From assembly GCF_000422745.1 (NCBI RefSeq), contig NZ_KE383914.1, positions 166,686 to 230,685 of the forward strand: 64,000 nucleotides of DNA, written 5' to 3'. The position numbers and the translations under genes were made by a program. The notes beneath the pieces were generated by a model. It made no database searches, was not told the DNA's origin, and saw only the letters and a list, made by a program, of their open reading frames with translations. Shown here piece after piece: positions 1 through 9,727 of this stretch (positions are counted from its first letter, which is position 1; the number at the start of each line of letters is the position of its first letter). This DNA is from Microbacterium gubbeenense DSM 15944. Lineage in GTDB: Bacteria > Actinomycetota > Actinomycetes > Actinomycetales > Microbacteriaceae.

Positions 1-553
1 GGCCGATGTTCTTCGGCGTCGCGATGCTCACGAGAAGCGCGTTGCTGTTGACGGCCGCGATCTCGCCGAGCACGGTGCCGGCGGAGATCATCGACACCGC
101 GAACCAGAAGAACGCCGGCGCCGGCTCGGCGAACCACAGCGCGAGCATGCTGAGCACGGTGCCGATCGTGCCGATGCCGAGCCACAGCTTCTGGCGGCCC
201 TGCGCGTCGGCCTGTTGGCCGAGCACGGGGGCGAGGAGGAGGATGAGCAGCCCCGCGATGGTCGAGCCCCACCCGAGGCCGCTCGCGAGGTCGGCGAGCG
301 CGCCTTTCTTCGCCGGGTGGTCGTTGGCCATCGCCGCCCCGTCGGCCGGCAGGAACGCGTCAGTCGTGAGGTACAGCGCGGTGAAGATGAACGTGACGAT
401 GATCGTGTTGAACGGCTGCAGGCCCCAATCCCACAGCGCCCACGACAGAATCGTCGACTTCTTCGTCGGGGCGCCGCCCAGCTGCTTCTGCAGGCCGAGC
501 ACGGGCACCGCCTCGCTGTTGGCCAGTGCCGGGGGGCGCGGAATCTCGCTCAT
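1..553 (-). CDS. UMF1/Atg22-like MFS transporter, N-terminal part (runs off window)
   Basis: The reverse strand encodes the first 184 residues of a membrane protein whose 3' end lies beyond base 1. After a cytosolic lead of about 30 residues comes WALWDWGLQPFNT, which resembles the start of UMF1/Atg22-type major facilitator proteins, and the following hydrophobic stretches (FNTIIVTFIFTALYL, IAGLLILLLAPVLG, LWLGIGTIGTVLSML) look like transmembrane helices. The A..GQQADAQGRQKLWL loop matches the MFS loop 2-3 pattern. The ATG at 553 was chosen because it opens the conserved region with no better upstream start. No clear ribosome binding site is visible, and GATAGT on the coding strand about 10 nt upstream could be a -10 box of a leaderless transcript. 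It is divergent from the next MFS gene, 57 bp away. The substrate is unknown. Confidence 0.8.
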   Translation of the reverse strand, partial: MSEIPRPPALANSEAVPVLGLQKQLGGAPTKKSTILSWALWDWGLQPFNTIIVTFIFTALYLTTDAFLPADGAAMANDHPAKKGALADLASGLGWGSTIAGLLILLLAPVLGQQADAQGRQKLWLGIGTIGTVLSMLALWFAEPAPAFFWFAVSMISAGTVLGEIAAVNSNALLVSIATPKNIG

Positions 554-610
554 GGCCGCACACTATCGCGTACATGTGACATCTCCGCGGCGTTCGGGCA
601 GGATCGGTAG

Positions 611-1801
611 GTGCCCACACCCGATCGCGTGCTGAAGCGCGGCCACATCGCCGCCGCGACGTTCTTCTTCACGAACGGCGCGGTGTTCGCGAACCTCGTT
701 CCGCGATATCCCGAGCTGAAGGCCGCGCACGCGATGGACGCGACGACGTACGGCGTCGTGATCGCGATGAATCCGGTCGGCGCGATGGTCGCGGGGCTCG
801 CGGCGGCGGCGCTGATCCGCCGGTTCGGATCCGCGCGGATCGCGGCCACGACGACCGTCCTACTCGCGCTCGGCACGCTCGCGGCCGCGTGGTCGCCGTC
901 GATCCTGCTGCTGGCCGGATCCTTCCTCGTCGCGGGCGCAATGGACGCCATCACCGACGTCGCGCAGAACGCGAACGCGCTGCGCGTGCAGGAGCGCCGG
1001 GGCCGGTCGATCATCAACTCGATGCACGCGCTGTGGTCGGCGGGTGCCGTGACCGGCGGGGCGATCGCGGCCGGGGCGATCGCGCTGGGGATCCCCGTGC
1101 GCTGGCACATCCTCGGGTCGTCCGTTGTGTTCGCGTGCGTGTCGATCTTCGCGCTGCGCCTCGCGCTGCCGGGGCCGGAGACCGAGTCGGGAACGACAGC
1201 CGAGATCCGCGTGCGCCGGGCAGCGGGCGGCGTCACCTCGAAGATCGTGTTCCTGCTGATCGCGATGCTGCTGATCGCGATCGGCGGCGGGCTCGTCGAA
1301 GAGGTCGCTTTCTCGTGGGCGTCGCTCTATCTCAATGAGGAAGTCGGAGCGCCCGCCGCGATCGCCGCGGCCGGATTCATCGGGCTGGTCGCCGCGCAGT
1401 TCGTCGGCCGAATGGTCAGCGACCGGCTCGTGGATCGCTTCGGCGCGCGCGCCGTAGTCTCCGTCGCGGGGATCCTCATCGCCGCGGGCATCGGCCTCGC
1501 GGTCGGCGTGCCGACGGTGTGGGGCGCGTGCGCCGGCTTCGTGCTCGCCGGATTCGGCTGCGCGCCGACGATCCCGCTCGCGATGCAGCAGGCCGACCGG
1601 CTGCCCGGCCTGCGCCCCGGAACCGGCCTGACGATCGTGACGTGGCTGATGCGCCTCGCCTTCCTCGTCGCGCCCCCGCTCGTCGGCATGATCGCCGACG
1701 CGAGCTCGATCCGCATGGGCCTGCTGATCTCCCTCTCGGGCGGCCTGCTGGTGCTCGTTCTGGCGTTCGTGATGCCGCGGGCGATCCCGCGAAAGCCGTA
1801 G
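611..1801 (+). CDS. MFS transporter
   Basis: This 396-residue protein has about twelve hydrophobic segments spread along its length and fits the major facilitator superfamily in size. The N-terminal half carries GVVIAMNPVGAMVAGLAAAA and a loop RRFGSARI after the second helix. The second half begins near residue 210 with a new run of membrane helices and contains MVSDRLVDRFGAR, the typical loop between helices 8 and 9. It starts with GTG, preceded by a weak AGGA. It resembles sugar/drug-type MFS permeases with the fold of FucP/YbjJ relatives, but the substrate cannot be told. It is followed after 26 bp by a 2-hydroxyacid dehydrogenase on the same strand. Confidence 0.8.
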   Translation: MPTPDRVLKRGHIAAATFFFTNGAVFANLVPRYPELKAAHAMDATTYGVVIAMNPVGAMVAGLAAAALIRRFGSARIAATTTVLLALGTLAAAWSPSILLLAGSFLVAGAMDAITDVAQNANALRVQERRGRSIINSMHALWSAGAVTGGAIAAGAIALGIPVRWHILGSSVVFACVSIFALRLALPGPETESGTTAEIRVRRAAGGVTSKIVFLLIAMLLIAIGGGLVEEVAFSWASLYLNEEVGAPAAIAAAGFIGLVAAQFVGRMVSDRLVDRFGARAVVSVAGILIAAGIGLAVGVPTVWGACAGFVLAGFGCAPTIPLAMQQADRLPGLRPGTGLTIVTWLMRLAFLVAPPLVGMIADASSIRMGLLISLSGGLLVLVLAFVMPRAIPRKP

Positions 1802-1827
1802 GCTGGAGGCGAACGAAAGGTGGACCG

Positions 1828-2766
1828 ATGAAGATCCTTGTTCCCGATATGGTCGAGTTCCTCGACGACGTCGATCCGCGTGCCGAGGTGGCGCTGTACG
1901 ACCCGGCCGTGCCGATTCCGGATGAGCATCGGGACGCCGAGGTCTTCGTCGCCTGGGGCAACAACGCGGACAATCTCGCGAGCGCCGTGCAGCTGCCGAA
2001 CCTGAAGTTCGTGCAGGCGCTGAGCGCGGGCGCCGAGAAGATCACGGGTGCCGGGTTCGCCGACGACGTCGTCATCGCGAACGGATCCGGGGTGCACGAC
2101 CGCACCGTCACCGAGCACGCCGTCACCCTTGCCCTCGCGCTGGCGCGCCGCCTGCCCGCCTCGGCGCGGGCGCAGAAGGCGCACGAGTGGTCGCGCGAGC
2201 TCGGCGGGGTGCACCTGATGCGTCCTGAGGGCGCCGTGACGAGTCTCGTGCGCGCACGCGTGCTCATCTGGGGATTCGGCAACATCGGCCAGAACCTCGC
2301 GCGGGTGCTCGACGCCCTCGGCGCCGAGGTGCGCGGGGTCGCCCGCAGCGACGGCGAGCGATCCGGTTTCCCCGTCATCTCGGAAGGGCGCATCGGCGAG
2401 GTGCTGCCCGAGACCGACGTGCTCATCATGATCCTGCCGGGCGTCGCGGCGACGCAGAACGCGCTCGGCGCCGAGCGGCTCGCGCAGTTGCCCGACCACG
2501 CCTACGTCGTCAACGTCGGCCGCGGCACCACGATCGACGAGGACGCGCTCGTCGACGCGCTCGACTCCGGATCCATCGCGGGCGCCGCGATCGACGTCAC
2601 GGCGGTCGAGCCGCTGCCCGCGGATTCTCCCCTCTGGGACGCGAAGAACCTCATCCTCACGCCGCACGCCGCGGGCGGCCGCGCCGACCTCGGCGCGAAC
2701 CTCATCCACGAGAACCTCGCCGCCTATCTCGACGGCACGCGGATCAAGAACGTCGTCGAGCGGTAG
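1828..2766 (+). CDS. D-isomer-specific 2-hydroxyacid dehydrogenase
   Basis: The 312-residue product has the two-part architecture of NAD(P)-dependent D-2-hydroxyacid dehydrogenases. The nucleotide-binding Rossmann motif is WGFGNIGQNLARVL near residue 150. VNVGRGTTIDEDALVDAL near 230 carries the catalytic Arg, VTAVEPLP the catalytic Glu, and LTPHAAGG the catalytic His. These enzymes reduce 2-oxoacids or oxidise D-2-hydroxyacids in the cytosol. The ATG at 1828 follows GAAAGGTGG, a reasonable ribosome binding site. It sits just after an MFS transporter and ends in a long hairpin convergent with the aldarate genes. A role in sugar-acid or glyoxylate metabolism is possible but the substrate is not identifiable. 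Confidence 0.88.
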   Translation: MKILVPDMVEFLDDVDPRAEVALYDPAVPIPDEHRDAEVFVAWGNNADNLASAVQLPNLKFVQALSAGAEKITGAGFADDVVIANGSGVHDRTVTEHAVTLALALARRLPASARAQKAHEWSRELGGVHLMRPEGAVTSLVRARVLIWGFGNIGQNLARVLDALGAEVRGVARSDGERSGFPVISEGRIGEVLPETDVLIMILPGVAATQNALGAERLAQLPDHAYVVNVGRGTTIDEDALVDALDSGSIAGAAIDVTAVEPLPADSPLWDAKNLILTPHAAGGRADLGANLIHENLAAYLDGTRIKNVVER

Positions 2767-2796
2767 GGCGCGCGGCCGCGAGCCACAACGGCGGAA

Positions 2797-2849
2797 ATGA
2801 GCCGTAACTGCGGAGCGAATAGCCGATTCGGTCCGCAGTTACGGCTCAT
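2797..2849. terminator. Long perfect hairpin, probable bidirectional terminator
   Basis: Two perfect 17-bp arms (2797-2813 and 2833-2849) flank a 19-nt loop, which itself contains CGAAT...ATTCG able to pair further. It lies between the convergent dehydrogenase and glucarate dehydratase genes. There is no clear T tract, so termination in either direction is inferred from position and stem strength. Confidence 0.65.
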
Positions 2850-2873
2850 CTCTGCTCGAACCCGGGCGCCGAC

Positions 2874-4199
2874 CTACCGCACGAGGCAGGGGCGCTTCGG
2901 ATCGAAGCTCCAGCCCTCGACGAGGTACTGCATCGCCGCGGCGTCGTCGCGCTGGCCGAGGCCGTGCTCGACGTACAGCTCGTGCGCCTCGGCGATCCGG
3001 TCGCGGTCGAGGGTCACACCGAGCCCGGGCGCGGTCGGCACCTGGATCGCGCCGCCCGAGATCGTTGGTGCGTTCTTCGTGAGCTGCTGGCCGTCCTGCC
3101 AGATCCAGTGGGTGTCGAGCGCCGTGATCTCGCCCGGAGCGGCCGCGCCGACGTGCGTGAACATCGCCAGAGAGATGTCGAAGTGGTTGTTCGAGTGCGA
3201 GCCCCACGTGAGGCCGAAATCATCGCAGAGCTCCGCGACGCGCACGGATCCGGCCATGGTCCAGAAGTGCGGATCGGCGAGCGGGATGTCGACCGCGTTC
3301 GTGCGCACGGCGTGCGCCATCTCGCGCCAGTCGGTCGCGATCATGTTGGTCGCGGTCGGCAGCCCCGTGCGGCGTCGGAACTCGCTCATCACCTCACGGC
3401 CGGAGAACTTCCCCTCCGCACCGCAGGGATCCTCCGCATACGCCAGCACGCCGTTCAAGCGCTTGCCGATGCGTACGGCGTCCTCGAGCAGCCATCCGCC
3501 GTTCGGATCCAGCGTCACCCGGGCTTCGGGGAACCGCTCGGCGAGCGCCGTGATCACGTCGGCCTCGTCGTCGCCCGCGAGCACGCCGCCCTTGAGCTTG
3601 AAGTCGGAGAAGCCGTACCGCGCTTGTGCTGCCTCGGCGAGGCGCACGATGCCCGCGGCATCCATCGCCTCCTCGCGGCGGATCCGCTCCCACGGATCCG
3701 CGCTGCCCGGTTCGCGCAGGTAGGGGAGGTCGGTGCGATCCGGATCGCCGACGAAGAACAGGTAGCCGAGCATCGGCACCTCGTCGCGCTGCTGGCCCGT
3801 TCCGAGGAGTTCGGCGACCGGCACGCCGAGGTGCTGGCCGTGGAGGTCGAGCAGCGCGGATTCGAGGCCCGTCACGGCGTGAATCGTCGTGCGCAGGTCG
3901 AACGTCTGCATGCCGCGGCCGCCGGCGTCGCGGTCGGAGAACCGGCTCGCGACGTCGCGCAGCAGCGAGCGGAACCGGGCCACCGGCTGCCCGACGAGCA
4001 GCTCGGCGGCGTCGGTGATCGTGCGACGGATCGGCTCGCCGCCCGGCACCTCCCCGATGCCCTCGCGGCCGTCGGAATCGGTGACGATCGCGATGTTCCG
4101 CGTGAAGTACGGGCCGTGCGCGCCGGAGAGGTTCAGCAGCATCGAGTCGTGCCCGGCGACCGGAACCGCCTCGACGCGAGCGATCGTGGGCGCAGCCAT
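2874..4199 (-). CDS. gudD: Glucarate dehydratase (enolase superfamily), copy 1
   Basis: The 441-residue protein belongs to the enolase superfamily, which abstracts the proton alpha to a carboxylate. Glucarate dehydratase converts D-glucarate to 5-dehydro-4-deoxy-D-glucarate. Visible hallmarks are the catalytic KLKGG (Lys201, Lys203), metal ligands around DPNG (Asp231), AEDP (Glu256) and TNMI (Asn285), LADPHFW (Asp309) and the [10 protein letters not shown] segment with His335. The length is normal for GudD. The start ATG at 4199 lies just past the stop of the upstream dehydrogenase gene, so the three aldarate genes read 6732 to 2874 as one operon. A second, divergent copy lies at 12406-13719. 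Confidence 0.9.
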   Translation of the reverse strand: MAAPTIARVEAVPVAGHDSMLLNLSGAHGPYFTRNIAIVTDSDGREGIGEVPGGEPIRRTITDAAELLVGQPVARFRSLLRDVASRFSDRDAGGRGMQTFDLRTTIHAVTGLESALLDLHGQHLGVPVAELLGTGQQRDEVPMLGYLFFVGDPDRTDLPYLREPGSADPWERIRREEAMDAAGIVRLAEAAQARYGFSDFKLKGGVLAGDDEADVITALAERFPEARVTLDPNGGWLLEDAVRIGKRLNGVLAYAEDPCGAEGKFSGREVMSEFRRRTGLPTATNMIATDWREMAHAVRTNAVDIPLADPHFWTMAGSVRVAELCDDFGLTWGSHSNNHFDISLAMFTHVGAAAPGEITALDTHWIWQDGQQLTKNAPTISGGAIQVPTAPGLGVTLDRDRIAEAHELYVEHGLGQRDDAAAMQYLVEGWSFDPKRPCLVR

Positions 4200-4201
4200 G
4201 A

Positions 4202-5782
4202 TCAGCCTTCGAGAGAGCCGTCGACGAGGCGCGGAACGCCCCACGGGTTGCTGTTCTGGAGGGGCGCAGGGAGGAGCGCGTCGGGAAGGTTCTGGTACGC
4301 GACGGGGCGCAGGAACCGCTCGATCGCGAGGGATCCGACGCTGGTCGTGCGCGAGTCGCTCGTCGCGGGGAAGGGCCCACCGTGCACCATCGCGTGCCCG
4401 ACCTCGACGCCCGTCGGCCAGCCGTTAGCGAGGATCCGCCCGGCCTTGCGCTCGAGCACCGGGATCAGCGCGGCGGCCTGCGGTGCGTCCGAGTCGGCGA
4501 GCTGAAGGGTCGCGGTGAGCTGGCCCTCGAGGCGCTCCGCGGCGGCGGGCAGTTCCGACACGTCCGCGTAGCGGACGATGAGGCTCGCGGCGCCGAAGAT
4601 CTCGCCCTGCAGCACCTCGTTCGAGACGAACTTCTCGATCGACGTGGAGTGGATGACGGGGGCCGGGGCGTTCGGGCCCTCTCCCTCGGTTCCGCGAGCG
4701 GACACGTCCGCGTGGTCGTCGCGCGTCGCGGCGCCCTCGCGCCACGCCCCCGCGATCGACGGCGAAAGCATGGTCTGTCCGACCGACTTCTCGATCGCGG
4801 CCGACACGGCGGCGACGAACGCGTCGCCCTTCTCGCCCGCCGGCACGAACACACTGCCGGGCTGGGTGCAGAGCTGGCCGCTGGATCCGACCGCGCTCGC
4901 CACGTAGGCGGCCGCGAGATCCTCGAGGCCGTCCTCGAGCGCGCCCGGGAAGATGAAGACCGGGTTCACGGAGCTCATCTCGGCGTACACGGGGATCGGC
5001 ACGGGACGCGACTGGGCGGCCTGCACGAGCGAGAGCCCGCCCGAGCGCGAGCCGGTGAAGCCGACCGCCTGGATGACCGGATCCGTCACGAGCGCCTGGC
5101 CGACCGTGCGGCCGGGGCCGAAGATCGCCGAGAAGACGCCCGGGTGCAGGTCGTTCGAGGCGACCGCGCGCGAGATCGCGCCGGCGACGAGCTCGCTCGT
5201 GCCGGGGTGCGAGCTGTGCGCCTTGAAGATGACGGGGCAGCCAGCTGCGAGCGCCGAGGCGGTGTCGCCGCCCGCGGTCGAGAAGGCGAGCGGGAAGTTC
5301 GACGCACCGAACACGGCGACGGGGCCGAGCGGCAGCTTGCGCTGGCGGATGTCGACGCGGGGCGCGGGCGTGCGATCCGGAAGCGCCGGGTCGACGCGCA
5401 CGCCGCGGAACAGACCCGACCGAACGACGCCGGCGAACATACGCAGTTGGCCGGTTGTGCGGCCGACCTCACCGGTCAGGCGTGCGACCGGCAGCCCCGT
5501 CTCCTGAGCAGCGCGCTCGATGATCGCGTCGCGGATCTGTTCGATCTCGTCGGCGACGGCATCGAGGAATGCCGCATGGGTGTCGGGGGAGAGCGACGAG
5601 AAGGACGCGAACGCCTCGTCGGCGGCCGCGGTCGCCTCCCGGAGCTGATCGACGTCGATCTGAGAGTAGTCCGGCGCAAGCACGTCGCCGGTGGCGGGGT
5701 CGATCGCGTTGAAGGTCGACCCGGTGCCCGCGACGGTGCGGCCTGCGATGAGCGAGTGTCCAGTGAGTTCTCGAGCAGTCAT
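4202..5782 (-). CDS. 2,5-dioxovalerate (2-oxoglutarate semialdehyde) dehydrogenase
   Basis: This 526-residue NAD(P)-dependent aldehyde dehydrogenase has the catalytic cysteine in [10 protein letters not shown] (Cys305), the general-base glutamate in VYAEMSS (Glu268) and the cofactor motif GFTGSRSGG near 241. The arrangement, including [11 protein letters not shown] and HSSHPGTSE, is that of the KGSDH branch, which oxidises 2,5-dioxopentanoate to 2-oxoglutarate as the last step of glucarate/galactarate breakdown. Its neighbours perform the two preceding reactions, which supports this function. The start ATG at 5782 lies 20 nt after the stop of the upstream lyase-type gene, and its stop is two bases from the start of gudD, so the genes are coupled. 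Confidence 0.88.
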   Translation of the reverse strand: MTARELTGHSLIAGRTVAGTGSTFNAIDPATGDVLAPDYSQIDVDQLREATAAADEAFASFSSLSPDTHAAFLDAVADEIEQIRDAIIERAAQETGLPVARLTGEVGRTTGQLRMFAGVVRSGLFRGVRVDPALPDRTPAPRVDIRQRKLPLGPVAVFGASNFPLAFSTAGGDTASALAAGCPVIFKAHSSHPGTSELVAGAISRAVASNDLHPGVFSAIFGPGRTVGQALVTDPVIQAVGFTGSRSGGLSLVQAAQSRPVPIPVYAEMSSVNPVFIFPGALEDGLEDLAAAYVASAVGSSGQLCTQPGSVFVPAGEKGDAFVAAVSAAIEKSVGQTMLSPSIAGAWREGAATRDDHADVSARGTEGEGPNAPAPVIHSTSIEKFVSNEVLQGEIFGAASLIVRYADVSELPAAAERLEGQLTATLQLADSDAPQAAALIPVLERKAGRILANGWPTGVEVGHAMVHGGPFPATSDSRTTSVGSLAIERFLRPVAYQNLPDALLPAPLQNSNPWGVPRLVDGSLEG

Positions 5783-5802
5783 AGCGCTATCCTCTCGCAG
5801 CT

Positions 5803-6732
5803 TCAGGCCTGCGGACGCACACCGGCGGCGTCGATCAGGGCGTTCAGATCGGCGAGGTCCTGCTCGCTGAGGTTCTTCAGCGGGGGGCGCACGGAGCCGG
5901 CGTTGCGGCCGATCGCCCGGATGCCCGCCTTGACGATCGAGACGCCGAAGCCCTGCCCCCGATCGCGGATGTCGAGATAGGGAAGAACGAAACGGGTGAG
6001 CTTCTCGGTGACGGCCGCGCGGTCCTGGTTGCGCACGTCGCCGTAGAACTCGAGCGCGAACTCGGGCACGAAGTTGAACATGGCCGACGAGTACGTGCTC
6101 ATCCCCATCTGCAGCAGCGGCAGCGCGTAGGTCTCGGCGGTCGGCAGGCCGCCGAGGTAGAACAGGCGGTCGCCGTTCTTGGCGGTGACCTTCGCCAGGT
6201 GCTCGATGTCGCCGTTGGCATCCTTGAAGCCGATGAAGTTCTCGTGGCGGTCGGCGAGCGCGGCGACGGTCTCGGCCGAGTACACCGCGTTGGCGCGGTT
6301 GTAGACGATGAGCGGCAGCTTCGTCGACTCGGCGATCGCCGACACGTGCGCGACGAGTCCCTCCTGCGTGCACTCGGTCAGATACGGAGGCAGCACGAGC
6401 AGTCCCTCGGCGCCCGCCTCCTCGGCGGCCTGCGCGTTGGCGACGGCGTTCTTGGTCCAGCCGCCCGCGGATCCGAGCACCGGAACCTCGGCGCGCGAGG
6501 CCTCGACGGCGGTGCGCACGACGCGGGCGTTCTCCTCGACCGTGAGGCTGAAGCCCTCGCCCGTGCCGCCCGCGGCGAAGAGGCCGCCGACGTCGTAGCT
6601 CGCCTGCCATGAGACGTGCTCGCGGTAGGCCTTCTCGTCGAACTCGAGGTCGGCGTCGAAGGCCGTCGCGGGGAACGAGAGCAGGCCGTCCTTCAGGTGG
6701 GCGGCGAGCTCGGAGGGGGTGAAATTGGTCAC
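5803..6732 (-). CDS. 5-dehydro-4-deoxyglucarate dehydratase
   Basis: The 309-residue protein belongs to the DHDPS/NAL TIM-barrel aldolase family. GFKDANGD carries the Schiff-base lysine (Lys170) and VYNR the conserved tyrosine (Tyr144). GGTGEG near residue 55 binds the substrate carboxylate. The family member that dehydrates and decarboxylates 5-dehydro-4-deoxy-D-glucarate to 2,5-dioxopentanoate has this length and these motifs. Position directly upstream of the semialdehyde dehydrogenase and glucarate dehydratase genes makes the call firm. It is the first gene of the operon; the 406-bp space upstream holds the divergent control region shared with the ABC importer. Confidence 0.9.
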   Translation of the reverse strand: MTNFTPSELAAHLKDGLLSFPATAFDADLEFDEKAYREHVSWQASYDVGGLFAAGGTGEGFSLTVEENARVVRTAVEASRAEVPVLGSAGGWTKNAVANAQAAEEAGAEGLLVLPPYLTECTQEGLVAHVSAIAESTKLPLIVYNRANAVYSAETVAALADRHENFIGFKDANGDIEHLAKVTAKNGDRLFYLGGLPTAETYALPLLQMGMSTYSSAMFNFVPEFALEFYGDVRNQDRAAVTEKLTRFVLPYLDIRDRGQGFGVSIVKAGIRAIGRNAGSVRPPLKNLSEQDLADLNALIDAAGVRPQA

Positions 6733-7138
6733 GGTTGCTCCTGTCGTGGGGAGGGATGCTATTCACGCTAAGACGTAATCAATGCACGAGCAAGCCGATT
6801 TATGGATGGATCAATGCTCTGCGGGTATCGCTCGACGTTATCGGCGAGCGCAGCCGGAGCCGCGCGGGTCGGTGCGTCATGGCGGGAGACTATGTCGATC
6901 GAACGATGTCCGTCTATGAGAAAAGTCGCATGGATCAATGCGCCGCGCGTATTCATCTCGACTTTGATGCGTAATCTCGCGGATCCCCGGCGCAGCGTGC
7001 GCGGCGAATCGGACGAGATCCGCGCGATGACAGGTGTCGAGGGGCCTCTGCGGTCTTGACCCCGCTCGAGCCCGGTGCGAGATTCATTAACAATCGGCGC
7101 CCATGACGGTCGCCGAGTACCCCCACCAGGAGGAACCA
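6733..7138. promoter_or_regulatory. Divergent control region of the aldarate operon and ABC importer
   Basis: This 406-bp stretch separates two divergent operons and holds no convincing gene. It contains a direct repeat (listed separately) and a weak + strand promoter candidate, TTGACC at 7056-7061 with GAGATT 17 bp downstream. It is less GC-rich than its flanks. A ribosome binding site AGGAGG at 7129-7134 precedes the importer gene. Confidence 0.5.
6806..6952. repeat. Two-copy direct repeat, candidate operators
   Basis: A 23-nt element occurs at 6806-6828 and 6930-6952, 124 bp apart. Both copies begin ATGGATCAATGC and end GCG.GTAT. The second copy lies in a near-perfect palindrome, GCATGGATCAATGC (6928-6941). 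A shorter AATCAATGC is also present at 6777-6785, and GATCAATG recurs at 13797-13804 beside the LysR gene. These look like binding sites for the regulator of the aldarate genes; the regulator is not proven. Confidence 0.5.
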
Positions 7139-8713
7139 ATGAAGATTTCTTCCCCACAGCACAGGGCGAAGCGTTTGGCGATGAGCGTCGCGGCCGTCGC
7201 GTCGTTCGCGATGCTCGCGTCCTGCTCGGTCGCGAACTCCGAGCCGGACGGATCCGGCGGAGGTGACGGCGGCGAGAATGAAACGCTCAACGTCGTTCTC
7301 ACCCAGGAGCCGCCGACGCTCGAGGCGTGCGATGCGAACCTCACCTCGACGGGTGTCGTCGTGCGCAGCACCGTCACCGAACCGCTCGTCGAGCGCAACC
7401 CGTCCACGGGTGATCTCGAGCCCCTGCTCGCCACCGAGTGGGAGCAGACCGGCGACACCGAGTGGACGTTCACGATGCGCGAGGACGTGACATTCCAGGA
7501 CGGCACCCCGTTCGATGCGGAGGCCGCAGCGCACTCGATCGACCGTGCCGTCAATGGCGACCTCGGCTGCGACGTCGAGGGTTACATCTTCGGCGACGAC
7601 GACCTCGAGGTCGAAGCAGTCGACGCGACGACCCTCACGGTCAACACCGTCTCGCCCGACCCGATCCTGCCGCTGAAGCTCTCGTTCATCGAGATCGTCG
7701 CGGCCGACACCTCGGCCGACGAGAAGGTGCGCGAGCCCATCGGAACGGGCCCGTACGCGATCTCCGACTGGCAGGCCGGCACGAGCATCACGCTCGACCG
7801 CAACGACGACTACTGGGACGCCGCCCCCGACTTCGCCCAGGTGAAGTATCAGTGGCGCGGCGAGGGCACGGTGCGCGCCGCGATGGTCACGAGCGGTGAG
7901 GCCGACATCGCGCTCGGCCTGAGCGCGGACGACGGCGCGGGCGACCTCGCCGTCAGCTACCCGAACAACGAGACGATCGCGCTGCGGTTCTCCGGTCAGA
8001 CGGCTCCGCTCGACGACATCCGGATCCGCCAGGCGATCAACTACGCGATCGACAAGGAGACCATCGTCTCGTCGCTCTACCCTGACGGCGACAAGGTCGC
8101 AGCCGAGCTGATTCCCGAGGGGATCGTCGGCTACAACGACTCGCTCGAGCCGTGGCCGTACGACCTCGACAAGGCGAAGGAGCTCGTCGAAGAGGCGAAG
8201 GCCGACGGCACCCCGGTCGACACGAAGATCATCATGCCCGTGCGCACGGCGCAGTTCCCGAAGGTCAGCGAGCTCGGTGAGGTGCTGCGCGAGCAGATCT
8301 CGCAGGCGGGCCTCGACATCGAGCTGCGCATGGTCGACACGACCCAGCACCTGCAGTACCAGACGCAGCCGTTCGTGACGGACGAGGGCCCCATCGCGAT
8401 GCTGATCCAGCACGGCAACCAGGCGGGCGACGCGCAGTTCTCGGTCGAGCAGTACATGCTCACCGGTGCGGCGCAGGCCGAGTTCGGTGATCCCGAGCTC
8501 GACAAGCTCATCGAGGCCGCGGCGAAGCTCACGGGAGATGAGCGTCAGGCGGCGTACGAAGAGGTGTTCCAGTACGAGCACGACAACGTCGTGGCGCTGG
8601 CGCCGATCGCGCACCAGACGGTGATGCTGGCGCTGTCGGATCGGGTCACCTACGAGCCCAACTCGTCGACGGGCGACGAGCTGCGCATCAAGGAGGTCTC
8701 GCTCGCGGGCTGA
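7139..8713 (+). CDS. ABC importer substrate-binding lipoprotein, peptide/family 5 type
   Basis: The 524-residue product starts with a lipoprotein signal peptide (hydrophobic segment 13-26, lipobox LASC, Cys at about 28) followed by a Gly/Asp/Glu-rich linker. The mature part matches family 5 solute-binding proteins (DppA/OppA type): LTQEPPTLEACDA, LATEWEQTGDTEWTFTMRED and PIGTGPYAISDWQ are typical. The start ATG at 7139 has AGGAGG 5 nt upstream. It is divergent from the glucarate-breakdown operon and begins a SBP-permease-permease unit whose fused ATPase is probably the gene at 14837. The surroundings suggest import of an aldarate or an oligosaccharide acid rather than a peptide; this is inference. 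Confidence 0.85.
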   Translation: MKISSPQHRAKRLAMSVAAVASFAMLASCSVANSEPDGSGGGDGGENETLNVVLTQEPPTLEACDANLTSTGVVVRSTVTEPLVERNPSTGDLEPLLATEWEQTGDTEWTFTMREDVTFQDGTPFDAEAAAHSIDRAVNGDLGCDVEGYIFGDDDLEVEAVDATTLTVNTVSPDPILPLKLSFIEIVAADTSADEKVREPIGTGPYAISDWQAGTSITLDRNDDYWDAAPDFAQVKYQWRGEGTVRAAMVTSGEADIALGLSADDGAGDLAVSYPNNETIALRFSGQTAPLDDIRIRQAINYAIDKETIVSSLYPDGDKVAAELIPEGIVGYNDSLEPWPYDLDKAKELVEEAKADGTPVDTKIIMPVRTAQFPKVSELGEVLREQISQAGLDIELRMVDTTQHLQYQTQPFVTDEGPIAMLIQHGNQAGDAQFSVEQYMLTGAAQAEFGDPELDKLIEAAAKLTGDERQAAYEEVFQYEHDNVVALAPIAHQTVMLALSDRVTYEPNSSTGDELRIKEVSLAG

Positions 8714-8746
8714 CCGTGAGCGAGAGCGAGTGAGGAGGGCGAGCAC

Positions 8747-9727
8747 ATGTGGACGTACCTGAGGAAACGGATCCTCCAGAGCGCGCTGCCGCTGGTGGCA
8801 GTGGTCCTGGGCGTGTTCGTGCTCGCCCGCCTCACCGGCGACCCGTCGAAGCTGTATCTGCCGCTCAACGCGACGCAGCAGATGCGCGACGACTTCGCCA
8901 CCCGCAACGGCTTCGACAAGCCGATCTGGGAGCAGATGGGTGACTACTTCCTGGGGGTGCTGCGATTCGACTTCGGTGAGTCGCTGCGCACCGGGGAGAG
9001 CGCGTCGACCATGGTGCTGCGCGCGTTCCCCGCAACGCTGCAGCTCGCGGGCGCCACGATGGTGATCGCGATCGTCGTCGCGGTGATCATCGGAAGCTGG
9101 GCCGCGCTCAAGCCGAACGGCATCGCCGATCGGATCGTGAGCTTCTTCGCGATGGTCGCGGCCTCCGTGCCCGACTTCTGGCTCGCGATCCTCGGCATCT
9201 GGATCTTCGCGATCACGCTGGGCTGGCTGCCCACGTCGGGCACCGACGGCGGTATCAGCGTCTGGGTGCTGCCGATCGCGACCCTCATGCTGCGCCCCGT
9301 GGGCGTGCTCGCCCAGATCGTGCGCGGATCCATGGTGACCGTGCTCGGACAGCCCTACGTGAACGTGGCGCGCAGTCGCGGCGCGGGGCAGATGCGCATC
9401 GTGACGCACCACGCGTTGCGCAACGCCGCGGCTCCGGCGCTGACCGTCGCGGGCGATCTCACCGTCAGCATGGTCAACGGCGTGGTCATCGTCGAGACGA
9501 TCTTCGGCTGGCCGGGAATCGGAAAGCTCATGATCGATTCGATCCTGCAGCGTGACTTCGCCGTTCTGCAGGCGGCCGTGCTGCTCACGGCGCTCGCGAT
9601 CTTCGCGCTCAATATCGTCATCGACTTCGGCTACGCGGCGCTCGATCCGCGGGTGCGCCCCTCCTCCAAGGCCGGGCACGGCAAGAAGGCCACGAGCGAG
9701 AAGCAGGAGGTGGCAGCTCATGTCTGA
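8747..9727 (+). CDS. ABC importer permease, DppB type
   Basis: The 326-residue integral membrane protein has six hydrophobic segments and the layout of DppB/OppB permeases: an N-terminal helix (LPLVAVVLGVFVLARL), an extracellular loop containing TRNGFDKPIWEQ and the ATPase-contact region YVNVARSRGAGQMRIVTHHA. GGAGGG 6-11 nt before the ATG at 8747 is a strong ribosome binding site. It overlaps the next permease gene by 8 nt, so the two are coupled and form the channel heterodimer. Confidence 0.88.
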   Translation: MWTYLRKRILQSALPLVAVVLGVFVLARLTGDPSKLYLPLNATQQMRDDFATRNGFDKPIWEQMGDYFLGVLRFDFGESLRTGESASTMVLRAFPATLQLAGATMVIAIVVAVIIGSWAALKPNGIADRIVSFFAMVAASVPDFWLAILGIWIFAITLGWLPTSGTDGGISVWVLPIATLMLRPVGVLAQIVRGSMVTVLGQPYVNVARSRGAGQMRIVTHHALRNAAAPALTVAGDLTVSMVNGVVIVETIFGWPGIGKLMIDSILQRDFAVLQAAVLLTALAIFALNIVIDFGYAALDPRVRPSSKAGHGKKATSEKQEVAAHV

